Origin: Ricinus communis
Taxonomy: Eukaryota; Streptophyta; Magnoliopsida; Malpighiales; Euphorbiaceae
NCBI RefSeq assembly: GCF_019578655.1
Contig: NC_063260.1
Span: forward strand, 21,414,888-21,478,887
DNA length: 64,000 nt
Direction of reading: 5' to 3'
A program made the translations under genes and the position numbers. Every line of letters begins with the position of its first letter. The stretch's first letter is position 1. The notes beneath the pieces were generated by a model. It did not search any database and was not told the DNA's origin. It worked only from the letters and a program-made list of their open reading frames with translations. Below, piece after piece: positions 49,896-62,218 of the stretch.

Positions 49896-51210
49896 GAAAA
49901 AATGTGCAATTTTACCTTTTAACGTTTTGGTGTAAAGTGTAAATTAATTCTTAAACTTTAAGCGTAAATAAGCCTTTAAATTAATAAAAACCATAAATTT
50001 TATGCCTCTCCCATCTCAATATTTAACGGACATTAACTCTTATAACAACTAGTCAAAAAGAAATGTTAAAAATGATGATGTAGAAAATAATAATTTTTGT
50101 AGTTAAAAACAAATAAATAAAAACTCACTTGTCAATAATTGGCTAATACATTTAAAAGATAAAATAAATAATTTGTGTCAAAAATAAAATAATAATTATA
50201 GTCACTCTTTTCACCATTTCTCTCTCATCTCACATCACAAAACAGTTGCTGTCCTCACCGCCATCTATTGCCGTCAGAAGCTATGCCAGTGCTGATACCG
50301 ATAATCGAGTGATGGCAACAGCGTAATAGATCGTGAAAGGATTGATATTGCTCCGTTGATGTGCCTATTATTTTGTATTTTTCAGAGAAGTATTTCTAGA
50401 TTCATATTTTTGAAATAAAAAGTCCCAGCAAAATCATGTAAAACCTGAACACAAAATTCAGCGATTTCCCCAGAAAACCCTAGCTACATTTAAAATCTAA
50501 ATTCTCCAAGAAATTGACCTTCGCTTGCAAACGGTTTGGAGCCTTGTATCTTGATGCTCTGTAAGTCATGAGATTTCTCAAGTGGGCGTTTTTAAATGTT
50601 AATCATGGGATATTTCTTCCTTACGTAAGGGTCATCATCTAAGGTGTGGGGAACTATCTTTTATTTCTTGGTTGTTTTGTTCTCTGCAGAATTTTGTTTG
50701 TTTTGAATGGTGCAGGAGAACCACTTTTTGTTTCTCTTTTCTATCTCTTTAATTTGTGTTAGTGAAGCAAATGGTGTATTCTCTTGTACAAATTACTTAT
50801 CTGTAAAAGCCTTAGTGATTTCTTGATTGGACTTTTGTCTTGTTTTGGAAAGAAAATTGTTATTGATGCGGTGGATGGTGGTGGACGATGGTGGCAGTGG
50901 TTGTAATGGTACTACTGGCGGCCGCAATGAATGACAAGCAGTAATAGTAATTCTTTTCAATTTATTTTAATTGAAGATTGTATGATTTATTCTTCTTAAT
51001 GTATTAGCTAACTATTTCGTGAAACGTCAACTGTATTTTTTTGTTTTTAATTGCAGTAAATTATTATTTTCCACATCATCATTTTAAGCATTTTTCATAT
51101 TTAGCTATTAATAGTAAATGAGAGAGGGGCATAAATTCATAGTTTTTAATAGTTTAAGAGTTTATTTGGACCTAAAAATAGTCTAAGGGCAAAAATGCAA
51201 CTTTTTTTCC
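49896..51210. mobile_element. Non-autonomous Mutator-like element with long terminal inverted repeats
   Basis: The left arm (49896 to about 50190) and the reverse complement of the right arm (51210 back to about 50950) align over most of 250-300 bp. Clear matches include AATGATGATGTAGAAAATAA against AATGATGATGTGGAAAATAA, AGTTAAAAACAAA against AATTAAAAACAAA, GGCTAATACATT against AGCTAATACATT, and ATGCCTCTCCC against ATGCCCCTCTC. The ends read GAAAAAATGTGCAATTTTACC and GGAAAAAAAGTTGCATTTTTGCC. Flanking 9-mers are ATATTTTCT (49887-49895) and ATATTTCCT (51211-51219). That is 8 of 9 identical, and 9-bp duplications are a Mutator hallmark. The 0.75-kb interior encodes no transposase. Confidence 0.75.
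50205..50945. other. Interior of the Mutator-like element, possibly captured host DNA
   Basis: The interior is less AT-rich than the arms. It includes CTCACCGCCATCTATTGCCG, a telo-box-like AAAACCCTAG near 50475, a leader-like run to GATGCTCTGTAAGTCATGAG near 50555, and a purine-rich GGTGGATGGTGGTGGACGATG stretch near 50870. It lacks a long frame. The donor-like CT|GTAAGT and promoter-like motifs fit a captured 5' gene end, but no donor gene is identified. Confidence 0.35.
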
Positions 51211-51219
51211 ATATTTCCT

Positions 51220-52354
51220 GTGTGTTGTGAAAGGGATAAAAAGCTACGTCAAGGTTTCTAAGGGCTGAAAATGTAGAGAATAATCATGCATTTGGAGTTT
51301 GATTTGAAAAACACTTGAATCCTTTAAAAGGGAAAATCAAAAGTAAATGGACATACATATTTCAATTTGAATTCTTTCTTCTATTTGTAACTAAAAAAAT
51401 CGAAACTCAGGAGATATTTATGGGCAAATGGGTAATGCAGCACAAGGTGGTGAATTTGGGATAAGCTGATGGTGCTGGACCACAAATAGGATGCAATAAA
51501 CACAGGAAAATCTTACTTATCCACCTCAATCACTTTCTTCTCATACAGTTAAACGTCAACTAGACATGCTTCCTGTGGTCTCCATCAAGCACGCAAATTG
51601 ACATCCCTTAGTAATTTGCTATCCATGAAGTTCTGGATTTATACTTGTACAGAATAATCACAAACAAACCCCTCCTTTTTAATCATATGCATGAAGAAAT
51701 TCACAACCTTTTCGAAAAAAAACCATTTACGTACAGATTCTTAAAAACTTTTTTAACTTGAAATTCCGATCATTGACGAGGAAATAAATTAACATTTCAA
51801 TAAATGTCATATTTCTTAAGAAAGTGAATAACCTTTAAGATTTATCACTGAAATACTTTTTGGTGTCTTGAAGAAAGTAAAGGACAAATTGGAATTAAAT
51901 TAAAAAAAGATAATTTTGTTTTAAAGAAAATTCTCATTTCTTTTATTTCTAAAACTAATACTTTCACAAAAATTTACAATTCACATTTCGAGCTTCACAC
52001 ATAAGATTCTGAGTATATTTGGTTAATGAAACTAATAGTTTTAGTCTCTGAAATTTTGCAAAAGTTTGATAATTCAATCCTAAAGGCTCTATTTTTGTAT
52101 TACACTTTAATCCTTAATTTCAATTTTACTATATAATTTAATCATTAAAACTATAAAAATTAGTTCAAAACATTCAATTCTTTAAATCATACACTTTATA
52201 TTATGAGATTATATTGTAGCTCTTATGGTCACTCGATTTGCTAATTTTAAAGGATTTAAGTGTTTTTTACATCAAAATTCAGGGATGGTTTTGTGATTAT
52301 GCCCTTATTTCCCGCCTTCCTTAACGGCTAATAAATGTCGCCTACAACCCTGGG
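51220..52354. other. Upstream spacer of the two-exon unknown gene
   Basis: No gene is supported. The stretch at 52030-52230 is a run of TTTAGTCTCTGAAATTTTGC and TTAATCCTTAATTTC type, which resembles diverged MITE ends. Confidence 0.5.
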
Positions 52355-52416
52355 CTATAAGAACATTTCTTTTAAGGCCCAGTTTACCTCCTTCCAATCT
52401 AAAACTAAATCTGGGC
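52355..52416 (+). promoter_or_regulatory. Proximal promoter with TATA-like and GGCCCA/TGGGCC elements
   Basis: GGCTATAAGAAC at about 52353-52364 is TATA-like. AAGGCCCAG near 52373 and CTGGGCCAT near 52411 are site II/TCP-type elements common in promoters of growth- and housekeeping genes. They lie 70-135 bp before the ATG at 52488. Confidence 0.45.
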
Positions 52417-52487
52417 CATACACGTCACTCATTACCTTCAATCACATTCTAGTCTCTGAGAAGTCAAAACCGAATCATAAAAGAAAA

Positions 52488-53269
52488 ATGCCTCGTATTA
52501 ATCCACCGCTCTCTCCACCTTTCAACCGCCGTCTCATATTACTTTTTCCGATCATACATTTAATTCACGGCTCTCTCCTCCAAGCTGACGGAGCCTCGGC
52601 GGCGTCGTCTTCCTATTTCGGATCATACACTCAATACAAAACTATCATCTCCCTCTCTCACTCTCTCTTCACGCGAGTGTCCAACCTCCGCGCCGCACGC
52701 GGCGATATTGCCGGGGCAAGTCGCGCAAAAGGAATTGCTGATAGACTTGAAAAAGGTTTCTGGGGTTTGGCGTGGTCCGTAGGTTTTGATTATGTGAAAA
52801 ATTACTCGTGGAGGGATTTAAATTATAGGGAGCTTTACGGTGTGGTTTCAGACTTGAATGAATTAGCATCGGTTTTGAGCGAGTTGACTCAGGCTGAATC
52901 GGACATGCAAAGAGCCTCTTTGGTTGCGAGAAACTACAGTAATATCCTCAGAATTGCTAAGTCTGTTTTACAAAGATTTCTTAAAGTGTTTCACCAATCG
53001 GTAATAAGTTAATTACTTGAATTTGTTTCTTCGTGTTACGGTTTTGTAAAATGTAATTAACTAATTCATGATGTACCTTGGGTGTTGTATTGCAGGGAGC
53101 TTTGAAGGAAGTAGTGGAGACGGTGCAGAGAGAGGTGGTGGATGGTGAATTATTAAGGGACTCCCTTGAATTGGGAACTAATGATTTGAAAGGTTTGGTT
53201 CGAATTTTAAAGGATTTAGCTTCTCAATCTTATTCTACTTCTGATTATTATGATACTGATGATCTTTGA
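52488..53269 (+). CDS. Uncharacterised plant protein with N-terminal hydrophobic segment
   Basis: Two exons, 52488-53000 and 53096-53269, give 228 aa. The intron is GT-AG and phase 0. I do not recognise a named domain. Residues 14-30 (RRLILLFPIIHLIHGSL) form a hydrophobic stretch after a basic start, so a signal peptide or anchor is likely. The middle is conserved-looking and aromatic, with ARGDIAGASRAKGIADRLE and GFWGLAWSVGFDYVKNYSW. The second half is mostly helical with Leu/Val heptads (VVSDLNELASVLSELTQAES, then VLQRFLKVFHQSG). The end is acidic (DYYDTDDL). An in-frame upstream start at 52335 would add 51 residues but would bury the signal segment, so the inner ATG is preferred. G+C is higher than in flanking DNA and the codons look normal, supporting a real gene. 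Confidence 0.75.
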
Positions 53270-55763
53270 TGGTGTCAACACCTTTGTCACTAAATCTGTA
53301 CGGTTTTGCAACTGTTAATATGATAAACAATTTTGTACTCTTGGATTGAGTGAGCTAATCGTTTGCGGTTCTTCAATATAATAACATTTTATGTTCTTTA
53401 GTGAAATATACCAATTGTGTCCAATTAGTATATTCTTAGTGAAAAATGTTAATTTTGTGCAGTTCTTCTCAGAATTTCCCTGTGGGATGTTTGGAATTGG
53501 TGGCGGGGTGTTGAAAGAGCAAATTTAGAATTTATTTGATTTACTATTAGATTTTTAAAAAAAGAATTGCGGTTGTGTGAAATCTGTTTTGGGAAAAGAT
53601 TGCTTTCTTAAAAAGCAATTTTCAGAGCTTAAAGATAAAATAAATTTCGAGCTCAATGCAAACAATCCATAATGTTTAGCTTGAGAATAGACTGGGCGAC
53701 AGGCCCGGTTCCAACTGCAACTGCGTCAATATCGCCCTGTCAAAGTCATACTAGGAGAAAATGGGGCTCATTTATAGCTTTGCTACACATATATTTGAGG
53801 GAGGGAGAGGTGCAGGAGCCTAGTACCCGGCCCTCCTGGGCCTCTTGTGGGCTACATCAGAGCAAACATGAGCAAAGCTAGTCGAGGCCCATCTGCTTAA
53901 AAAGGATACACTGTTGCAGTCTCGTTCCCCCCTCTCCCAAGTTCTTATTTATAAGAGGTCATCTTCTAGCCTTAGCCAAGAAGACATTTTAAAATTTGAA
54001 GTACGTCTCTGTATCATAAATAGGTGAGGTCATGTCATGTCATGTGGGTGGGTCATGAAATGGAGACACATACTAATTGTTGATTCAACTACCCTCTTTC
54101 AATTTCAGTACTGTTTCTGACCAATTTACTTAATTGTGCATCACTTGCTAATATTCACTTTTTTCGTATCTTTGATAACTTTCGTTATCCCTATCCCAAA
54201 AAAAGAAGAAAATGAAAAACTGTCCTTTTCATTATCATTTCGGGAATGTGAAAGCGCTTTGTTCATTAGGAAATAATGCAATGTAACCGTCGCTTTAGGG
54301 AACATAATTTTCACTTTATTCAAGTCATTTTTATATTTAAAGCAAATAAAGCATAATATCGGTCTATTGCTAAAGTTTATTACAGTTTATATAAAATTTT
54401 CTCATTAACCAAATTGTTCCCAAAAATAACAGTCCAAAACATTTTCCACAAAAATGGTACCCAGACCATTTTTTGATTTTTTTTTTTTTTTTGCCCTGCA
54501 CGAGAGAATACTTGAGGTATTTATTAATTTCTCCTGTGTCACAAATTCATTGTGTTTGTGAAGTCTCTTATATTAGTTAAGAGAAATTGATAGCTATCTG
54601 ACTCCCAATATGGTGAAAGATGGGCGAGATAGTTGATCCACTATTCAAATTTATTGCTGAATGTCAACCCTCAGCTTGATGGTGAGGACGAATTCAGTCA
54701 ACTGGAGTTAATTTCTTTTTGTGCTTGCGGTAAGTATAATAGTTTGTGGGTAATATATATGATACATTTGATGCAGACTTTAATTTAGAAGTGAGAACTA
54801 GGAACATGGCGTTTTGCTATATGTGATCTAAGAATGCCCTAATCTGATACAACCATACCGGTGCAGTCTTCGTACCCTACCAAAGATATTTGAGTTCATA
54901 ACATAAGATTTAAGTGTCTGGTATGCTATTATTATTTCTTATGAAAATCTTATTAGAAAAGTTCGTTCAGTGGCTTAAATATGAGTTACACTTGCTTAAC
55001 GCAACTTACATTCAAATATTAATATAAACATTCTTACTAAAAACATGCATTGGCAAGGCAGTAATACATATGTTTGGGTTCCAATAATGCATTGCCCAGT
55101 GTGGCACTGACTCATAAGTCAAGCCAGGCTATATGCACCAAAACAATCATCTTGTTGGAGGATATAGCCTACATTACCAGTCTTAGACATTGCAGCATTC
55201 ATGAAGACCCATGTTACTCTCTATGACTTACGACCTCTATCATTAAATTTCTCAACCTACTTCCATTATAATTAATTGTTTGGCAACTACTTATATTTCA
55301 TGAGGCCTGTTTCCACTTCCGCGGGTATTCATTCTCAACGGTTGATTTTACATGTAAACTGTGGATCCACAGGCTGGATGACTCCAATTTAGATCAAAAG
55401 TCTATATAATATTATATGGAATTACCCTTTCTAGAAAAACATCTGGCTTCTTCTTCGATTTCTATCTTCTCATATCTGTGGGCACTGCAAGTGGGGATAG
55501 GATGCACTAAATAGTAAAAGGTGAGCACTTGCATGGCAAAGGCTTGAGAGTTGTGTTGTGACTCCGTGTTGCCATCGTCCTCTCTCTTTTTAGATAGAGT
55601 TTAGTTGAGACTTGAGCCTGAACCTTTTTCGGGTGTTGAAACTGTGACGTTTCATCTAGTATAAAACATTGCTCTTGGATTTTAAATTATCCCTCTATTT
55701 CCATGTCTTACTTTTTCTTTTAAAAAACTAAGATTACTTTTTCTTAATAATGCCTATTGATCT

Positions 55764-55801
<38 letters not shown>

Positions 55802-57139
55802 TTCTGAGACCTAAATTTTTTTTGAAACGTGTGTAAAATTTTTATTTTGATATGTGTACTATTTTGACATATAGAATTCAAGCTTATGTGTAAATTTGTG
55901 ATTTTTCTATTAATTTATTAATTAATAAGTTACATTTCTAATTAAACACTTATTCTAATTCTAAAAGATAACATATTACTAATAAATCAGTTTTCTAATT
56001 AGATAATAATTAATTTCTTAATTAGATAATAATTATTTTAAGAAATAGCATATTAATTATATTTTAATATTATATTAACTAATAAATTATTTTTCTAATT
56101 AGATAACATTTTTAATTATAAAAAATAATATCTTTAGATATTTTATTCACTAATAAATTAATTTTTAATTGTATAAAAATTTTGATTTTAAAAAAATAAC
56201 AATATCAATTATATTTGATAGTATTAATCTATATAATGTTAGAGTTAATAAATAGATATTTTAAAAATAATTTATTGATAGTATTAATATAAAAATATTA
56301 TTAATAAATAAATATTTTATTAATACAATAATATAAATAACAATGTTTTAAAAACATAAAAATATTTAAAAAGAGTTAGTTTGCTATTATTTTTAAAATT
56401 ATTATATGTTAATATTAAATAGTAAATAATTGATTAAAATACATTTATAAACTCGATTTTATAATTGAGATAATAATAACGTCCTTGCAGCGCATGGTAA
56501 ATAATTAGTTATCTTAAATTCTAAACATCTTTTCAATTTCAGTCTAAAGTATCATTCTAATATGTAATATTAAAGCATTTTGTTTTAAATCTATCTATTT
56601 GGTTAATGATAGTATTTTATCAAACTCTTTAAATATGTGTCAGTTAATTTTGACATGAAGGCATTTTGATTTCTCAACATTTTTCTTCACATGCGCATGC
56701 AATCTAGGATCAAAATCAAATAAAGAAAATTCTTATTAATTTCCAAGTTCCTTATTACTTGTTCTTAATAAGATATATGCAAAAATTAAGACCCTAACTC
56801 TTATGTCCTTACGAATTTGCACAGTTTGTTTCTCCTCTACAATAAGTATCTTACCTACAAAATAACTACGAGTACACCTCTCTATTGTATTGTATGCTAC
56901 AACAAAAAAAAAAAAGGTTTTATGCCAATATTTCGAAAGTATCATAATTAGCAAATATCACTTATGCTTAATAAGGGACATTTCATACACACGTTTTCAT
57001 ATTCTATCATTACGAATTTTTTTCTAATAAACCTCCATTTACCTTAAGTATTATGTAATATGAGATTTTATAGTATCTTTCTTTTTTTAACACTTATATC
57101 AAGCATTGCTATAGCTCTAGTTATTGTGATATTTCATTT
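53270..57139. other. Long intergenic spacer
   Basis: The first 150 bases are the likely 3' UTR of the unknown gene. A GC-richer block at 53680-53960 (ACAGGCCCGGTTCCAACTGC and CCTAGTACCCGGCCCTCCTG) has no recognised product. A (TA)n run lies at 55769-55795. From 55800 to 57100 the sequence is almost only A and T. Confidence 0.5.
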
Positions 57140-58090
57140 AGGGATGGTAATTTATGCTCTACTCGTGGGTATTATTAGAACCTTATCTAGTCAAATTGAG
57201 TAATATTTAAATTAATTAGATAATATGTATAAGTGATTTATACTCAACAAAAGTTGCATTAGGTGTGGGTAGGATACAAATACTATATTATCCTATCCAT
57301 ATCTGTATCTATACCCTATTCGAAATATTTCTTTTAAGCTGGCTGCAAACTATTAGAAATTTTATAACTAAACTTATTAATTTTGATAATTTAATATGTT
57401 GTATTTAAAGAATAAGACAAACTATTTTAATTATTTATTATTTTAATATTTTACTTTTATTATTTTAATATAACTTATTTGAATATATTATATGTTATTT
57501 TAGTTAAATTGAATTATAAATTAAAAAATTATATCCTTAATGTTTTAGTTTAGTTAGACTTTTATACGTATATTAAAATTTTAATAAATAAATAATCAAT
57601 AAATTAATAATTAACTTCAACTAAGCAATAAAAATCTATTATTTCCAATTCGGATCAATGTATTAAATAAATAATCTAGCTTAATATATAAGATAATAAA
57701 TTTGTTTGGTCTATATCTATATAATTTCTATTATATATATATAGACATGTGTGTGTATATAATAACTTTTGAATTCTATGTATATACATACTAACTCTTG
57801 ATCACATTCTTTTATTTATTTATTTATAATTCCTATATAAATCTTGATCAAACACATAAATGAATAATTAAAATATATAAAAAAATTAATATAAAAATGT
57901 AATATATGTTAGTCACAATAATATTATTTTAAAGAGTGATAACTATTTGTGTAGGGGATTATCCGAAACCCCATTAGGTAAGAATGAATTTATTATTTAT
58001 TATTTAGTATTTAAATCGATATAAATAAGATGTGGATAGATATGCATCCTTGAGGGTATATGCAAGTGTATATGCTATTACTTACCCATT
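57140..58090. repeat. Possible eroded transposable element with GGGTA-type ends
   Basis: The left end has GGGATGGTAATTTATGCTCTA and then CTCGTGGGTATT. The reverse complement of the right end reads ATGGGTAAGTAATAGCATATA and then CTTGCATATACCC, a loose inverted match. The interior holds GGTGTGGGTAGGATAC and TATCCTATCCATATCTGTATC, plus GGGGATTATCCGAAACCCC. Related sequence occurs at 165-330. No open frame or target duplication is visible. Confidence 0.3.
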
Positions 58091-59013
58091 ATCATAATCC
58101 AAATATATTTTACAAACCGGTACTATAAAAATAATGATAATTATAATAAATTGTGTTGTAATTTTCGTATCGAAACGCTAGTTTTTGATGTTACTAAATG
58201 TTGAAAAAAATGTCAGTACAAACTATACATGCTAAAATATAATTTTAAATCAATAATTTTTAGCTGGAAAGCTTGGATATGAGTAAGATTTGAATTCATG
58301 ATTTAGAAATGGAGGAAAACCGAAAACAAGAGTGAAAATGGGAGATAAAAGGATTCATATTTGCTTCTAGTGAGCCCTACTTTACTAGGCCTTGAATTGA
58401 TGTTTCTATATCCCCATTCTACTTAATATACTTTGAAAATTTTCCTATTTTGAAGACGAGGGGAAAAAAAGAGAGCATGTTATGAAATGTTTGGAGCTCT
58501 AGTTAAAGTATACGTATTTGAAAGATTAATCATGATAATTAATCCATAATTGCACATTACGTACAGCAATAATTATATATGTCATGACCAAATTAAATCG
58601 GACTACCGACATATATTGTGGTGCTTAATTACCACTTTGAACGATTCCAATTACTTTGGATATACTTTACAAGTCACAGGAAATTGATCTGTGCATGCAA
58701 ACAGCTTGTACGAGCAGCAGCAGGGGTAGCAGAAGTAGCCGTTCTTTGGCCATGGCTGTCACAGTATATCCGCGTGAAATAAATGCAGCTAACCAACTCC
58801 TCAACCGTAAAAGCTAAATAAGCCACTACGGTATACTAGTCCTTTTTATTATTTCTATATATACTAGCATAAATGTGGTAGCATTTAAACTACTCATTCA
58901 CATACATGCCAGACTCTACTAGCCTCCATTAATATCTTCTTGGCTCATCCTTGTTACCTTTTCGTGATAAAAAGTTTTACAATTTGGGGTATAAGTAGTT
59001 GTTATTGAGATCG
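58091..59013. promoter_or_regulatory. Upstream region of the first GDSL gene
   Basis: No gene is supported. A TATATATAC stretch at about 58857-58865 is the best TATA candidate, some 150 bp before the ATG at 59014. GAGCAGCAGCAGGGGTAGCAG near 58708 is locally GC-rich. Confidence 0.4.
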
Positions 59014-60821
59014 ATGGAGGGTGTGCTAAAGAAATGGTTGTGGGTAGTTTGCGTGGCGTTTCTGGTGTTGCATGGAAAAATAGCTGCTCAACAGGTTCCG
59101 TGCTACTTCATTTTTGGAGATTCATTGGTGGATAATGGGAATAATAATCAGCTTTCTTCTTTGGCTAGAGCTGATTATTTGCCTTATGGTATTGACTTCG
59201 CTGGCGGTCCGAGTGGAAGGTTTTCTAATGGCAAAACCACAGTGGATGAGATTGGTAAGCGCACTGACATTAGTAAACTGTTTTGTTACTTAATAAATAG
59301 TTAATTCTTGACAGCTGAACTGGATTTTCATTTGGTTGACAAATTTGGAACTGAATGCAGTTTTATGAATTAAGTACCGGAGGAGGGTTTAAATATTTGA
59401 CATGCTGAGTTATTCACTTAAAATATATTACCATTAGTTAGATTATTAGATAGCAATGACCCAAACCCATGGCCTAATACACATGACAACTGATAGTAGT
59501 TCCTTAATGAAAAAAAGTACAGTAGATCAAGAGATTCTTCACTTTTCCAATAATTTTCCTTAACTCGGCCTGAGGCAAATTTTAATCCTGGTTATACATG
59601 GTTAATTCCTGTCAAACAGCTCAGCTTTTGGGGTTCAGAAACTACATTCCTCCCTATGCAACCGCAAGGGGTCGACAAATACTTGGAGGAGTAAATTATG
59701 CATCTGCAGCCGCTGGAATCAGAGAGGAAACTGGACAACAATTGGTAATCAATTGACAAATTTAATATTAACTCTGCACTATCAATAATTAATGTGTATT
59801 GTTTTCTTTTCTTACATGAAAGTAATATTTTCCTTTTTTCTTTTTTGGTTATAGGGAGATCGCATTACTTTTAGTGGTCAAGTAAGAAACTACCGAAATA
59901 CTGTTTCTCAAATTGTGAACTTGCTAGGGGGCGAGGACGCAGCGGCAGATTACTTGAAACAGTGCATATTTTCCATTGGATTAGGCAGCAATGATTATCT
60001 TAACAATTACTTCATGCCCCAATTCTACTCATCCAGTAGGCAATATACACCGGTGCAGTATGCTGATGTTCTTATCCGGCAGTACACTGAGCAACTAACG
60101 GTTAGTTTTACTGTTAATTTCCCTTTTCTTCCAATCTCCTTTGACCTCTCAAAGCTTTTTACTCTATTTTCTGCCCGTTTACCTGTAAATATATAGACAT
60201 TAGTCTAACTTGGATTACGGTCCAGAATTTGTACAACTATGGAGCAAGAAAGTTCGCGTTAATTGGAGTAGGTCAGATAGGGTGCAGCCCAAGCGAACTG
60301 GCTCAAAATAGTCCAGATGGTAGAACATGTGTCCAAAGAATTAACTCTGCCAATCAAATTTTCAACAGCAGACTCAGATCTCTTGTTGATCAATTCAATG
60401 GCAACACACCTGATGCAAGATTTATCTACATCAATGCTTATGGTATTTTCCAAGATCTGATTAACAACCCTTCTAGATATGGTAAAATACCCTTTTGACA
60501 TTTTAATCTTTTCCTACACTAAAAGTTGCTTTTATGTAACATCTTATTTCTTTTCTTTTTCTTTTCCTAATGATTTGAATTTTTGTTTCAGGTTTTAGGG
60601 TAACGAATGCTGGGTGCTGTGGTGTGGGAAGAAACAACGGTCAAATTACATGTCTACCTTTCCAAACTCCATGCCAAAATAGGAACCAGTATTTGTTTTG
60701 GGATGCATTTCACCCTACCGAGGCAGCCAATGTAATTATTGGAAGAAGATCTTACAGTGCTCAATCTGGGTCGGATGCTTACCCGTTTGATATCCGCCGG
60801 TTGGCCCAAGTCCGACTCTGA
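59014..60821 (+). CDS. GDSL esterase/lipase, catalytically complete
   Basis: Five exons give 365 aa: 59014-59254, 59620-59744, 59855-60100, 60226-60481 and 60592-60821. The hydrophobic N-terminus (WLWVVCVAFLVLH, cleaved near AA|QQVPCYF) predicts secretion. SGNH-hydrolase blocks are intact: block I IFGDSLVDNGNNN with nucleophile Ser37, block II GGVNYASAAAGI, block III GLGSNDYLNNYF with Asn168, and block V WDAFHPTEAAN with Asp327 and His330. The family hydrolyses acyl or acetyl esters. Plant members act on cuticle, wall or storage lipids, but the substrate here is unknown. It resembles Arabidopsis At1g29670-type enzymes. Intron positions are identical to those of the downstream copy, so the two arose by tandem duplication. 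An upstream in-frame TTG at 58999 is not used. Confidence 0.93.
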
Positions 60822-61215
60822 AGATAGAGGGACAGCGTTTACGGTGGCCTAATGACGATTAAGATCAAGATTTTAAGATTATTCGATACGGCACTATGTT
60901 ATATTGTTTTTTTTGCTCTTAGTCATTGTTGTCTCTGATGTGATTTTGTGTGCTTTTTTTATAAGTGCACATAATTCGAGTCTTGTCTACCTGTGATCCA
61001 ATATTTGATTTTTAAATTTTTATGTGTATTGCATAAGCAAAGTAAGAGTTGTATTAAGCAAGGAATGTAATAATAATTATAATTATTCGATTAAAGTACA
61101 ATTTCAGTCTTCTGCCTAGCTGGATTGATAACAGTTTTACTCTTAGAGTTATAGGTCTCGATCACCTCTTATGAAATTAATTCTTTAGAGAGTGAAAAAT
61201 TAAAAATAAATATGA

Positions 61216-61412
61216 GATTCATAGTGGCCGTTTAAAAATTTATCGTTTTTTCTAACGCTAACAATTAATATATACTAATCATATGTCCGGTGGGATTCAT
61301 AGTGGCCATTTAAAAATTCATCATTTTCTCTAACACTAATAATTAATATAATCAATATTATATATCTGGTTAAATAACATTAACAATTAATATATATTAA
61401 TCATATATATAG
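61216..61412. repeat. Tandem repeat, 78-bp unit, about 2.5 copies
   Basis: Unit 1 starts GATTCATAGTGGCCGTTTAA at 61216. Unit 2 starts GATTCATAGTGGCCATTTAA at 61294. A partial third unit (AACATTAACAATTAATATAT onward) begins near 61376. Copies differ by scattered substitutions. The array lies between the two GDSL genes. The remainder of 60822-62088 shows no gene. Confidence 0.8.
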
Positions 61413-62088
61413 TTAAAGATAAAACTCAGATTGATTGATTGTTAGATATGTGATGTTCTGTAATAGAAAAAAAGGGACGTGCTGATTCATTCTTAAAATT
61501 CTAATGGTGATTTATTTAATTTAAAATACAAGCATAAGCAGTGTTCTTGAATTTTGGATACAGGACAAACCCTGCTCAGTGCTTTAGCTACTTTACTAAA
61601 GAAGGTGGAATACAGACAAAGAGTTAGGTAATCTTGGTCAACAACTGCTAGCTTCCACCAAATCCAGCTTCAACATTGCCCCTCTCTGAGCATGTATATA
61701 TATGTAGTCGGAGCCAGTAAATGCTGCTCAAAATCCAGCTAATGTGCAAGTAGCTACCAATATCAACCAAAGAACATCCATGTTGTTAAGTTGGCAGCAG
61801 CAGGGCCACAGTAACATCCACAAAGATCCTCTCCAATTTTTCTTTTCTGTTTTCTTTTTAGCAGCTTCTAGTATACGCTGTTAGAATTTCTAAAAAAGAC
61901 AAACAGACTTTCTAAGTATAGATGATTAATTTAACAGAAGATTTCTCCAATTATCAATATTAATTTACTGTTCTTTCTTGGTGATAACAACTAGCGTGTT
62001 CATAATTTCCAGCTAATTTCTTGCTCATGATCTTATCCTCCTTATTCCTTTTTTTGGGCATATTTTAAGTTAAATTCATTTCCCACCC

Positions 62089-62096
62089 TATAAAAA
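62089..62096 (+). promoter_or_regulatory. TATA box of the second GDSL gene
   Basis: CCTATAAAAAC lies 123-130 bp upstream of the ATG at 62219 and is followed by a pyrimidine-rich leader. Confidence 0.6.
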
Positions 62097-62218
62097 CATG
62101 TCTCTTGGCCATCACCTTCGAACATCTCTAATTCTCTCCTTATTCTGTTTTTTTCTTTTTCTTTTTTCACTCAAATGCTTGCATAGTTATATTTTTTTCT
62201 AAATATTTTTCATCAGTG

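Noticed and set aside
52335..52487. Upstream ATG extending the unknown protein by 51 residues
   Set aside because: It would place the hydrophobic signal segment internally and overlaps the TATA-like and GGCCCA promoter elements.
53680..53960. GC-richer block considered as organelle-derived insert or LTR
   Set aside because: No plastid or mitochondrial gene is recognisable, and no flanking direct repeats were seen. Left as unassigned spacer.
58999..59013. Upstream non-ATG start extending the first GDSL protein by five residues
   Set aside because: The codon is TTG. The ATG at 59014 gives a normal signal peptide.
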